Positions 9,362 through 17,481 of a stretch of 44,128 bases of DNA are shown in pieces. Each line of letters starts with the position of its first letter. Position 1 is the first letter of the stretch. A program made the translations under genes and the position numbers. This DNA is from an uncultured Flavobacteriales bacterium (GTDB lineage: Bacteria; Bacteroidota; Bacteroidia; Flavobacteriales_D; Crocinitomicaceae). Where the stretch lies: NCBI GenBank assembly GCA_913046365.1, contig CAJWRM010000021.1, forward strand, positions 1 through 44,128. The letters are read 5' to 3'. The notes under the pieces were generated by a model that saw only the letters and a program-made list of their open reading frames with translations, ran no database searches and had not been told where the DNA came from.

Positions 9362-10411
9362 ATGAAAAACTTATCATCATCCCTTATTTTTAGCCTCGTT
9401 ACATTTTCAATTTTAGGTCAACAAATCAGTCAAATTGGTTCAGACTTTGACAATTGTGGCGGAACACCAGCCTATGGCTTATATGACTATTCTCAATCTG
9501 CAATGCTATATCTAGCCTCTGAGCTTGAGGGAGTTGGAATATCTGCAGGCAACTCGATTACGGCGATTCAATTTCAATTCAATAGCTGGGAGAGCGGCTA
9601 TGAATTAAACAACCAAACCATTAAAATATCTCATGTTACCGAATCTAGTTTGCCGAATCCAGGCTTACCTGATTATAGCTCTTTAACCATATCCAATACC
9701 ACAACGGTCAAGGAAGAATTCGATTTTAGAGGTTTTACAGGGATTACATGGGGACAATTTGACTTCGATACGCCTTTCGTATGGGATGGATCAAGTAATA
9801 TTTTGGTGACCTGGGAAAATAGAGATGGAAGCTGGATTAGTGGTTACGGGTGGCTTGAAGGTCGCGATCTAAGTAACCGTTGTCACGTGTGGTATAAGGA
9901 TGACAATTATCCTGTGGCAAGCTCTAGTGAAGACCGTTACCTCCCAAACATTAAACTCCACACCAGTTTTAATCCGCTTCCTATTACATTGAATTCATTT
10001 ACAGGAGAATTGCTTTCAGGCTTCGGGAATTCAATCCAATTAAATTGGTCAACAGCATCTGAAAAAGATAACGACTATTTCACCCTGTGGAGGTCTTTTG
10101 ACGGACAATCATGGAAAGAAATCACACAATTAACAGGTGCCGGTAATTCAAACGAACTATTAAATTATCAACACATAGATCGAAACATAATTGTACAATC
10201 TATCGAGAAAAACACAATCTATTACAAGCTGTCTCAAACAGATTATGACGGCACAACAGAGTTTTTCCAAATCATCCCAGTTGAAATTCAAGCAGCCAAA
10301 ACCTATGTTGTAAGCAGAACGAATCTTATGGGGCAAGAGGTTGATCAAAATCACAAAGGACTCATTATTGAAACCTGGAACAACGGCCTAACGACAAAAA
10401 TCTACAATTAA
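9362..10411 (+). CDS. Secreted protein with a short T9SS-type C-terminal domain
   Basis: This 349-residue protein has a signal peptide of about 19 residues (SILG-QQ). It continues with a beta-rich region of about residues 25-205 rich in Asn, Ser, Trp and Tyr, with no domain I can name. Next comes a fibronectin-like module (LNSFTGEL...IQLNWSTASEKDNDYFTLWRS, about 213-300) that is common just before T9SS sorting domains. The final segment, NLMGQEVDQNHKGLII...NGLTTKIYN, resembles a C-terminal sorting signal seen in Flavobacteriales. I infer export and surface attachment through the T9SS. The gene is monocistronic, with its own promoter and a strong terminator upstream. Confidence 0.75.
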   Translation: MKNLSSSLIFSLVTFSILGQQISQIGSDFDNCGGTPAYGLYDYSQSAMLYLASELEGVGISAGNSITAIQFQFNSWESGYELNNQTIKISHVTESSLPNPGLPDYSSLTISNTTTVKEEFDFRGFTGITWGQFDFDTPFVWDGSSNILVTWENRDGSWISGYGWLEGRDLSNRCHVWYKDDNYPVASSSEDRYLPNIKLHTSFNPLPITLNSFTGELLSGFGNSIQLNWSTASEKDNDYFTLWRSFDGQSWKEITQLTGAGNSNELLNYQHIDRNIIVQSIEKNTIYYKLSQTDYDGTTEFFQIIPVEIQAAKTYVVSRTNLMGQEVDQNHKGLIIETWNNGLTTKIYN

Positions 10412-10527
10412 TAGCGTTTTTGATTCAATCATTTCAATTGTCATACACATTACAAATAAAATAAGACAATCAGCAGTGTATTTGTTAATCCAAGGAGTTT
10501 ATCACTAATCAAATTGACAATAACTCC

Positions 10528-10535
10528 TATTTTTG
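10528..10535 (+). promoter_or_regulatory. TAnnTTTG -7 element before mnmA
   Basis: TATTTTTG ends 4 nt before ATG 10540, so the mRNA probably starts at or within a base or two of the start codon. Confidence 0.5.
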
Positions 10536-10539
10536 TAAC

Positions 10540-11703
10540 ATGAAAAGAGTCGTTGTTGGTCTTTCTGGCGGAGTAGATTCTAGCGTCGCTGCGTATATCC
10601 TTCAAAAAGAAGGTTATGAAGTCATCGGCATGTTTATGAAAAACTGGCACGATGAATCTGTAACAATTTCAGATGACTGTCCATGGATCGATGACTCAAA
10701 TGATGCATTAATGGTCGCAGAAACATTAGGTATACCATTTCAAGTGATCGACTTAAGCAAGGAATACAAGGAACGTATAGTCAACTACATGTTTAACGAA
10801 TATAAACAAGGAAGAACCCCAAACCCTGATATTCTCTGTAACAGAGAAATTAAATTTGATGTATTCTTGAAAGCCGCAATGGAATTGGGTGCTGACTATG
10901 TGGCAACTGGTCATTATTGTCAAAAAGAAATGAACGAGAATCAGGAGTGGGAGCTTCTTGCGGGTAAAGATCCTTCAAAAGATCAATCTTATTTCTTGTG
11001 TCAAATCACACAAGAGCAGCTTTCAAAGGCGCTATTTCCAATTGGAGGCTTGCTAAAAAGTGAGGTACGAAAAATAGCGAGTAAAATGAATTTAGTTACG
11101 GCAGATAAAAAGGATTCGCAAGGCTTGTGCTTTGTTGGTAAGATAAAGCTTCCAGAATTCCTACAACAGAAGTTAGAAGCCAAGAAAGGACCTGTGATTG
11201 AAATCCCTATCGATATGAATCAATACGAAAAATATAGGTCAATAGATCATAATGATCTTGATTCATTGTGTCGTCCTTTTTCATATACAAAAGATGATGG
11301 AGAAGAAGTGAGCCAGCATTCTGGCGCTCATTTTTATACCATTGGACAAAGAAAAGGTTTACACATTGGTGGAAGACCGCTTCCTAGCTTTGTAATTTCG
11401 ACAGACACAAAGAACAATGTCGTCTATTCTGGTCAAACGGATGAACATCCAGGACTTAACCGAATTGCATTAAAGATTGAAGCCAATACGTTGAATTGGA
11501 TAAGTCAAAAAACTAATAAAAGTGAAGAGCACTATGAATTTAGGATAAGATACCGACAGCCATTACAAAAAGGAAAACTTATTCAAAAAAATGAAGGGAT
11601 ATATGTACTTTTCGATGAAAAACAAAAGGGAATTAGTCCAGGACAGTTTGTTGCTTGGTATAAGAAAGGGGTGCTATTAGGCTCTGGTGTTATTGAATCC
11701 TAG
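10540..11703 (+). CDS. mnmA: tRNA-uridine 2-sulfurtransferase MnmA
   Basis: MnmA installs the 2-thio group on U34 of tRNAs for Lys, Glu and Gln; a tRNA-Lys(UUU) that would be a substrate is encoded at 43479. The 387-residue protein shows the PP-loop GLSGGVDSS (residues 7-15), nucleophilic C100 in NPDILCNREIKF, VATGHYC, DQSYFLC and the second catalytic cysteine C197 in DSQGLCFVG. The C-terminal beta-barrel region (from about 275) includes TIGQRKGLHIGG. ATG 10540 begins exactly at the family N-terminus. It appears to be transcribed alone. Confidence 0.95.
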   Translation: MKRVVVGLSGGVDSSVAAYILQKEGYEVIGMFMKNWHDESVTISDDCPWIDDSNDALMVAETLGIPFQVIDLSKEYKERIVNYMFNEYKQGRTPNPDILCNREIKFDVFLKAAMELGADYVATGHYCQKEMNENQEWELLAGKDPSKDQSYFLCQITQEQLSKALFPIGGLLKSEVRKIASKMNLVTADKKDSQGLCFVGKIKLPEFLQQKLEAKKGPVIEIPIDMNQYEKYRSIDHNDLDSLCRPFSYTKDDGEEVSQHSGAHFYTIGQRKGLHIGGRPLPSFVISTDTKNNVVYSGQTDEHPGLNRIALKIEANTLNWISQKTNKSEEHYEFRIRYRQPLQKGKLIQKNEGIYVLFDEKQKGISPGQFVAWYKKGVLLGSGVIES

Positions 11704-11708
11704 TAGAC

Positions 11709-11897
11709 TTAATTCATATGAAGAGAAAACAGTATGGCTTCGTTTTTTATATTGGCCCTACCGCTAATGGTATCCATTAAAGAAGCTACCTCATGAATGT
11801 CAATTTTACTCCTTACACCCAATTCTTTGTGTTTTGATAACTTTAATTGCGCTTTCTTCACCCTGTTTGTTCTTAAGGTCTGTACTTGTCTTTTCAT
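11709..11897 (-). CDS. Possible small basic protein of unknown function
   Basis: An ATG-initiated frame of 62 codons lies in the gap between mnmA and the next lipoprotein, antisense to both neighbours' direction. The first half is strongly basic (MKRQVQTLRTNRVKKAQ, then KLSKHKELGVRSK) and the second half is mixed helix-like. Codon use resembles its neighbours. There is no signal peptide or recognisable motif. Upstream, a TATTTG element lies about 40 nt away but does not fit TAnnTTTG exactly. It could equally be a chance frame. Confidence 0.4.
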   Translation of the reverse strand: MKRQVQTLRTNRVKKAQLKLSKHKELGVRSKIDIHEVASLMDTISGRANIKNEAILFSLHMN

Positions 11898-12010
11898 GTG
11901 CGTAGGTTTGTCTTGAATACTATAAACGCAAATACTGTTCCAAGGTTTCAGTTTTATAAAACCGAAAAATTTTATGCCAAATCCGACCTAATATAAGAAA
12001 CCATTATAAT

Positions 12011-12018
12011 TATATTTG
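12011..12018 (+). promoter_or_regulatory. TAnnTTTG -7 element before lipoprotein gene
   Basis: TATATTTG ends 3 nt before ATG 12022, another leaderless-type arrangement. It also shows that the TTG at 12016 is promoter, not start codon. Confidence 0.5.
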
Positions 12019-12021
12019 CCT

Positions 12022-12840
12022 ATGAAAATAATCTACTGCTTCTTGTTTTTATGGTTCCTTATGGGTTGTTCAAATGAGGACTCGAGTGGTCCCGCTCAAG
12101 AGTCAGATCTCTTTGAAACCATTAAAAATCAAAATAGCAGAAATAAGACCGGCTATCTACTAGATAGTAGCGCCTTTTATGTTGACTCAATCATTCAAAA
12201 ATATATTCGAGAAACCTTGAACACTGGAGACAAAGAAAATTTTACTTACAATATTCATAAAGCAGCACTGAATCCAGATAACGCAATGGATGCCATTATC
12301 AGCGTAAATAGGTTGGCATACGCAAAACAAACAGCGATTGAGTCAGGCCATGTTACTCAAGCCGAAAAGCTCGCATATATGGGGCCATTTAATGCTTTTA
12401 TATTTTATGATGGACGAAGTAATTCCTTTTCTATACCAGTTCCGGTACCCTCTTCTCCTCTACTCCCACTAGACATAAGTTTCGTTAACATTTCCTCTAA
12501 CCAACACAAGGATCTAATTGTGGATTTTAGAATACGTAACTCGAGCTATAAGGAGGTTTACTTTTTATTTAACAATAAGCCAAGTAAGGTTTTCCAATGG
12601 AAAAACTTTGATGGGCTAGGCACACATGATTCCGAAGCCTACGCCTTTGGGTTTAATCCAGGCAATGGTCCGGTCAGGGATATTATTGTTTACAAGGCAA
12701 AAATCGAGGCACCAAAAGTAGCAATAGATCCCTTTATCTTTAAACCGAAAATTTTAAATTCCCAGGAAGTACAAAAGAAGTTCTTTTATGTGCCCGCACA
12801 AGGTAAATATTTCTCCACTAAAGACGACCCCGAAGGGTAA
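12022..12840 (+). CDS. Uncharacterised lipoprotein
   Basis: This 272-residue protein starts with a lipoprotein signal (FLWFLMGC, lipidated Cys at about 16) followed by an acidic, Ser-rich tether. The body (about residues 35-270) is a mixed alpha/beta sequence with no domain I recognise. An unusual Pro-rich patch, VPVPSSPLLPLDIS, lies near residue 140. Export to the outer membrane is inferred from the lipobox. The last 23 nt overlap the 3' end of the convergent TonB-receptor gene. Function unknown. Confidence 0.8.
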   Translation: MKIIYCFLFLWFLMGCSNEDSSGPAQESDLFETIKNQNSRNKTGYLLDSSAFYVDSIIQKYIRETLNTGDKENFTYNIHKAALNPDNAMDAIISVNRLAYAKQTAIESGHVTQAEKLAYMGPFNAFIFYDGRSNSFSIPVPVPSSPLLPLDISFVNISSNQHKDLIVDFRIRNSSYKEVYFLFNNKPSKVFQWKNFDGLGTHDSEAYAFGFNPGNGPVRDIIVYKAKIEAPKVAIDPFIFKPKILNSQEVQKKFFYVPAQGKYFSTKDDPEG

Positions 12841-15337
12841 TAATGATATTGCGCCCAGGCGCAGAAATATTGGATGCGAAGCTTCGGTAGTTTCGATCTA
12901 AAATATTTTCACAAGCCAGTTGTAAAGAAAGATTTTTTGAAAAAGCGTAGCTGATTCTGGCATTGACAGTATACCAGCTCGGCATGCCGCGGCCTTCAAT
13001 GGCAAAAGCATAATTGTCCTCCCCGAGAAGATTATAATCTGCATATCGCTTCCAAGCTGAATAATTGGCAAAGACCTCAGCAATCCATCCTTTCTTTTGG
13101 TATTTGACACTCACCTTGCCGAACAATGGCGGAATATGGTCCAAAGGATATGGAACCGTATCCGTTAATATACGCCCATAGGTATAATTCAAGGTTGAAT
13201 AAAGCGTAAGGTGCCTTCCTATTGTTCCACTAATTAAACCTTCAACCCCGCAAACAAACGCTCTATTCGCATTGGTGGTCGTAATGACTTCACTATAGGA
13301 GCCATCATAAAAAACGGAATCTGCACCATCCATTGTACCTCCTTGAATGGTCAATGCATTTGTTAAATAAGTCCCATAAATATTTGTGGAGAAATTGATG
13401 TATTTAAAGAAAAGAAACTCTGCTCCTAGCTCTAAATTATACGAATACTCAGGTTTCAAATCTGGATTAGGGACGATGACTTTGCCTGGAACAGATTCAA
13501 ATACCTTGGATACATCATCTACATTTGGCGCCCGAAAACCTGTAGCAGAAGACAACGTGAATCTCATACTCTTTTTTGGCATATAAATCAGTCCTAAATT
13601 ACCGTTAATCGAAGAATTTTGTTGCTTTATGGAATTAAACGGAAAAGGAAAGAAAGTTTGATCAATAAACAGTGCATTGAGTCTGACATGTGAGGCACGT
13701 ATCCCGCCATTTATAATCATCTTTCTATTGAGTTCCCAGTTATCGGTGCAGTATATTGCAAATGAGGACATGTCAGATCCTCCATCGGGATAACGCGTAT
13801 CAAGAGATGTATTTAAAAGTGTATAAATTTTCGTCGAATAAGCAGTTGACCCAACTATGTTGTGTGATACATCCAATCCATAATTTAGCTCATGTTTACT
13901 GCGTACACCACCTTCCTCATCTATTTTAATTAAATCCTTTGAGAAATCAATATTTAAGGTAAAAATATCCAAGTCCTCTATTCTACTTTTTAACTGATCA
14001 TCTTGGAACCTCCTTACCATCCTGCTCTCTGTAATCGCCTGATAGGCTGCAATAAGCTTTGCATTGTCATACCATTTATTTGACTTTGAATGCTCGAAAG
14101 TATACGAAGATAGAAACCGGTATTGCGGTCCATAATACCATTCAGCATATTTAGCAACCCCATTTTCCATTTGTGTCAGACGGTCATATCTGTCAATATT
14201 ACTAGAATTAGAAAGCTGTAAGTTAAGCTTGTGCGTTATAAACTCATTCTGCCTATACATAAACTTCTGTAACAAATCAAGCTGCTGATAGGCAGAACCT
14301 ACCTGTAGGTTTGGATCAGGATTGTTCACCATTGTATCTAAATAATCCACTTGGGTTACGTACCAATTTCGAGCGCCAAAACCCTCCGTAAAATCGGACC
14401 TATTCGCGCCTTGTCGTAAGTCACCAAAATCAGAAAAGGTAACAGAGCTTAAAGAACCTAGTTTCTTATTGGCAACAGATACATTTGCGTTTGTAGCAAA
14501 GCCATTAGCAGCACTAAAATACCTTGTATAGGCATCCCCGATTACAAGTGGCTTTTCTTTATGGCTAAGTTTCGGATCCTTGGTGGTAAAGCTCATCACC
14601 CCTCCTATGGCATCTGAACCATAAACCACTGACCCTGGACCAAACAAGACCTCTACCCGCTCCATGATTGAATTGTCAAGAGTAATGATATTCTGCAAAT
14701 GGCCGCCTCGGTATATTGCGTTATTGAGACGCACTCCATCTACAACCATCAATACTTTATTGGTTTCAAATCCTCTAATAATAGGACTCCCGCCTCCAAG
14801 CTGACTCTTCTGAACAAATACATTTCCAGAGGCACCGACCAAATCGGCCATCGATGATTGGTTCTGATTTTGAATTTCTTCACTTTTGATTACCCTGATT
14901 TTTTGGATCACATCTCTTTTTTTCTCAGGAATTCGATTTGCCGAGACCACCATCTCGTCTAATGTGTTGGCATTTGATTCAAGAAATACTTTGAATTCAC
15001 GATTCGCTAATGAATCATAATTTAATCGTTGTGCTTTGTAATTTTCATGAAGAAAGGATATATTGAATACAATAGAATCTTTCCCGTCAAATAAATCAGT
15101 CTGAAATTTACCTTTTTTATTCGTATAGAACTCACCACAAGAATTCGGTTGAGCTACCATAGTCTTAGGTATAGTTCTATCACTAGCATATGCAAGACAG
15201 AATACCTTCACATAAACGTCATGAATGGGAAACCCTGAGGTCTTATCTAAAACTGTGATTTTTTGTTGCGCAAAAATAGGACCAGCAAAACAAAGCAAAA
15301 TACCAAAGAGAAAAGCCTTAAAAGAATACCGAATCAC
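12818..15337 (-). CDS. TonB-dependent outer membrane receptor
   Basis: This 839-residue receptor should import a large ligand such as a siderophore, haem or cobalamin across the outer membrane with TonB energy. A signal peptide spans residues 1-23 (GPIFA-QQ). It is followed by a carboxypeptidase-regulatory-like domain (about 24-122), a likely TonB box LDEMVVSAN (126-134), and a plug domain (about 141-255) with PIIRGFETNKVLMVVDGVR and FGPGSVVYGSDAIGGV. The 22-strand barrel ends in NIIITLRGRL. The plug sequence is nearest to the vitamin/haem-receptor group, but ligand assignment is inference. The start is GTG 15337, 4 nt after a TAAATTTG promoter element. No other transport gene adjoins it. Confidence 0.9.
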   Translation of the reverse strand: MIRYSFKAFLFGILLCFAGPIFAQQKITVLDKTSGFPIHDVYVKVFCLAYASDRTIPKTMVAQPNSCGEFYTNKKGKFQTDLFDGKDSIVFNISFLHENYKAQRLNYDSLANREFKVFLESNANTLDEMVVSANRIPEKKRDVIQKIRVIKSEEIQNQNQSSMADLVGASGNVFVQKSQLGGGSPIIRGFETNKVLMVVDGVRLNNAIYRGGHLQNIITLDNSIMERVEVLFGPGSVVYGSDAIGGVMSFTTKDPKLSHKEKPLVIGDAYTRYFSAANGFATNANVSVANKKLGSLSSVTFSDFGDLRQGANRSDFTEGFGARNWYVTQVDYLDTMVNNPDPNLQVGSAYQQLDLLQKFMYRQNEFITHKLNLQLSNSSNIDRYDRLTQMENGVAKYAEWYYGPQYRFLSSYTFEHSKSNKWYDNAKLIAAYQAITESRMVRRFQDDQLKSRIEDLDIFTLNIDFSKDLIKIDEEGGVRSKHELNYGLDVSHNIVGSTAYSTKIYTLLNTSLDTRYPDGGSDMSSFAIYCTDNWELNRKMIINGGIRASHVRLNALFIDQTFFPFPFNSIKQQNSSINGNLGLIYMPKKSMRFTLSSATGFRAPNVDDVSKVFESVPGKVIVPNPDLKPEYSYNLELGAEFLFFKYINFSTNIYGTYLTNALTIQGGTMDGADSVFYDGSYSEVITTTNANRAFVCGVEGLISGTIGRHLTLYSTLNYTYGRILTDTVPYPLDHIPPLFGKVSVKYQKKGWIAEVFANYSAWKRYADYNLLGEDNYAFAIEGRGMPSWYTVNARISYAFSKNLSLQLACENILDRNYRSFASNISAPGRNIIITLRGRL

Positions 15338-15341
15338 CCTA

Positions 15342-15349
15342 CAAATTTA
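15342..15349 (-). promoter_or_regulatory. TTG-N21-TAnnTTTG promoter of the TonB receptor
   Basis: On the minus strand TAAATTTG is preceded at 21 nt by TTTTG, matching the Bacteroidota -33/-7 pair. The element ends 4 nt before GTG 15337, so transcription should begin at the start codon itself. Confidence 0.65.
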
Positions 15350-15376
15350 TTAATTTTATAGGGTATACAGCAAAAT

Positions 15377-15994
15377 ATGAGCCACAGATTTCAATCCACA
15401 AAAACGTACCGATACTTTTCAGTTTCAGTAGAAAAAAATCCGAAAAATCTCCTCATCGCAATGCATGGATATGGACAGCTTGCTGAGTATTTTATACGCA
15501 AGTTTAATGGCTGTTCAGAGGACTTCAGAATTCTGGCACCTGAAGGACCACATCGGTTTTATAAAAACGGGTACTCTGGTCGCGTTGGTGCCTCATGGAT
15601 GACTAAAGAGGCACGTGAGGATGACATTGATGATAATCTGAATTGGCTAACAGAATGGCTGACAGCACATTTAAAAGAAAATACTTACGAAAAAATTGTA
15701 TTACTTGGATTCTCACAAGGCGGTGCAACTGCAGCAAGGTGGTACTATAATCAACCAAAACTATTTAGCCATTTTATCTTGTGGGCGTCCGTATTTCCGC
15801 CGGATATTGAAAAGCCAAATACCGCGGTTGAGCAAAGCTATTTTCTAGTTGGAAATAAAGATGAATTCCTGACCTCCGAACTTTTAGAAAAGGAGCTTCT
15901 TATTTATCAAAAATTGGGATTTGAAACAATACAATTTGAGGGCAACCACGATATAGAACCTAAAACACTTAATAGTCTTTTAAATAGTTTTTAA
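15377..15994 (+). CDS. Phospholipase/carboxylesterase-family serine hydrolase
   Basis: This 205-residue cytoplasmic alpha/beta hydrolase (no signal peptide) is of the YpfH/predicted-esterase type. MHGYGQ (residues 29-34) forms the oxyanion loop. The nucleophile is S113 in LLGFSQGG, the acid is D162 in VGNKDEF, and H191 in EGNHDI completes the triad. APEGPHRFY near 54 is also typical. The natural ester is unknown. It diverges from the TonB receptor with 39 nt between start codons, so the two promoters overlap. Confidence 0.83.
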   Translation: MSHRFQSTKTYRYFSVSVEKNPKNLLIAMHGYGQLAEYFIRKFNGCSEDFRILAPEGPHRFYKNGYSGRVGASWMTKEAREDDIDDNLNWLTEWLTAHLKENTYEKIVLLGFSQGGATAARWYYNQPKLFSHFILWASVFPPDIEKPNTAVEQSYFLVGNKDEFLTSELLEKELLIYQKLGFETIQFEGNHDIEPKTLNSLLNSF

Positions 15995-16006
15995 GCCTAC
16001 TTAAAA

Positions 16007-17389
16007 TCACTCTTCGGTTTTGGCTACAATCGCAGCAACTGTGGCATCACTTGAAACATTAATAACGGTCCGACACATATCTAGGATTCTATCAATCGGA
16101 TAGATGATAACGATCCACATAGGATTTAAGCCCACAGAATTCAGCACAAACATGAGCATGATTAAACCAGCGCTAGGAACCGCAGCAGAACCAATAGAGG
16201 CAAGTGTTGTCGTCGCCACAATACCTAATTGTTGAGACATAGATAAATCTACACCATGAAATTGAGCAAGAAAAATAACGGCAACTGCCTGGTACAAGGA
16301 AGTACCGTCCATATTCACCGTCGCACCAATAGGCAATACAAAATCACTGACCTTCTTGGGTACCCTTAATCCTTCTTGAACACATTTAATGGTAACGGGA
16401 AGTGTAGCGGCACTTGAGCTTGTTGAAAATGCAAGAAATTGAGCAGGACTCATTTTTTGGTAAAACTCACGGTAACCAAAATGAACGCCAAATATTCGCT
16501 GAAGTAAAGGATAAAAAACAAAAAGCAAGAGCGCCAAACCTAAAACGACCACGAGGGAGTACAATCCAAGTGTTTGAAACAACGTGAACAACTCAGCTGG
16601 AGTATTTGCTATTTTGGCTAAAACACCAGCCATTAAGCAAAATACAAAGAACGGAGAAAGTGCCATAATCATATTTACCATTTTTATAAATACATCACCC
16701 ATTGCATTAAAAAAACGATGTACTTGCTTTGAACCCTCTGTTTGCATTAAGGAAAGAGCTATCCCAAAAAATAGTGCAAAGAAAATAACTTGTAACATGA
16801 GCTTGCTACTTGAGAAAGCAGCCACAAGGTTTTCAGGAACCATATCCACCAAAGGCTGAAGCGGTCCAGTCTTTCTACCCTTTGCATTTTCTTTTTTGGA
16901 CATCATGCTTTGATAATCAGAAGAGCTTTTCTCTTCATCTAATGAAGCTTCAATTTTCTTAACTATCAGCGGGTCTGCCGTTTTAAGAAGATTGCGCCCA
17001 TCCTTCACGGCTATACCTTCTGATTTTGCCCAAATCTCATAACGTAAGCGATTCGAATCTTCCAATGAATTTTGACCGGGTTCCAGCAAATTGACTAATG
17101 AAAGCCCCAAGGTAACTGAGGCTACCGTCGTGATTAAATATAAACCCAAGGTCTTAGCGCCAATCCTACCCAACTGGCGAACATCTCCGAGACCTGCTAC
17201 CCCACCAACAATGGAGAATAAAACCAAAGGAATAGCAATGAACTTGAGGCAATTGATGAAAATCACACCAAATGGGTCAATATAATCAATGGTAAACTTA
17301 TTTAAACCTACCGACCCAGAAAATAGTGCCCAGAGCACTCCTAAAAACATTCCGATAAGTATTTTCCAATGCAATGCCAATTTTTTCAT
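16007..17389 (-). CDS. Dicarboxylate/amino acid:cation symporter (DAACS family)
   Basis: This 460-residue inner membrane carrier imports glutamate, aspartate or C4-dicarboxylates with Na+ or H+. It has about eight hydrophobic segments, the serine-rich re-entrant loop AFSTSSSAATLPVT, the cation-site motif GATVNMDGTSLYQ, and the C-terminal IDRILDMCRTVINVSSDA. An extra hydrophilic stretch of about 60 residues (near 125-190, charged, Lys- and Glu-rich) lies between early transmembrane segments. The frame is open to 17416, but the TACTTTTG promoter element at 17406-17413 would put those codons before the RNA start. I therefore take ATG 17389, preceded by AAAGAG. Substrate is uncertain. Confidence 0.88.
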   Translation of the reverse strand: MKKLALHWKILIGMFLGVLWALFSGSVGLNKFTIDYIDPFGVIFINCLKFIAIPLVLFSIVGGVAGLGDVRQLGRIGAKTLGLYLITTVASVTLGLSLVNLLEPGQNSLEDSNRLRYEIWAKSEGIAVKDGRNLLKTADPLIVKKIEASLDEEKSSSDYQSMMSKKENAKGRKTGPLQPLVDMVPENLVAAFSSSKLMLQVIFFALFFGIALSLMQTEGSKQVHRFFNAMGDVFIKMVNMIMALSPFFVFCLMAGVLAKIANTPAELFTLFQTLGLYSLVVVLGLALLLFVFYPLLQRIFGVHFGYREFYQKMSPAQFLAFSTSSSAATLPVTIKCVQEGLRVPKKVSDFVLPIGATVNMDGTSLYQAVAVIFLAQFHGVDLSMSQQLGIVATTTLASIGSAAVPSAGLIMLMFVLNSVGLNPMWIVIIYPIDRILDMCRTVINVSSDATVAAIVAKTEE

Positions 17390-17405
17390 GGTGCTCTTTT
17401 TTTTA

Positions 17406-17413
17406 CAAAAGTA
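17406..17413 (-). promoter_or_regulatory. TAnnTTTG -7 element of the symporter gene
   Basis: The minus strand reads TACTTTTG, 16 nt before ATG 17389. It faces away from the carboxylase promoter 44 nt further on, making a compact divergent control region. Confidence 0.55.
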
Positions 17414-17457
17414 CAATTTAAGACGAACTTGATTTGATAGCTAAAGACCTAGTTTCG

Positions 17458-17465
17458 TATATTTG
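17458..17465 (+). promoter_or_regulatory. TTTG-N21-TAnnTTTG promoter of the carboxylase gene
   Basis: TATATTTG is preceded at 21 nt by TTTG, a complete -33/-7 pair for this phylum, and ends 16 nt before ATG 17482. Confidence 0.65.
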
Positions 17466-17481
17466 AGTTCAAATAAAATCT

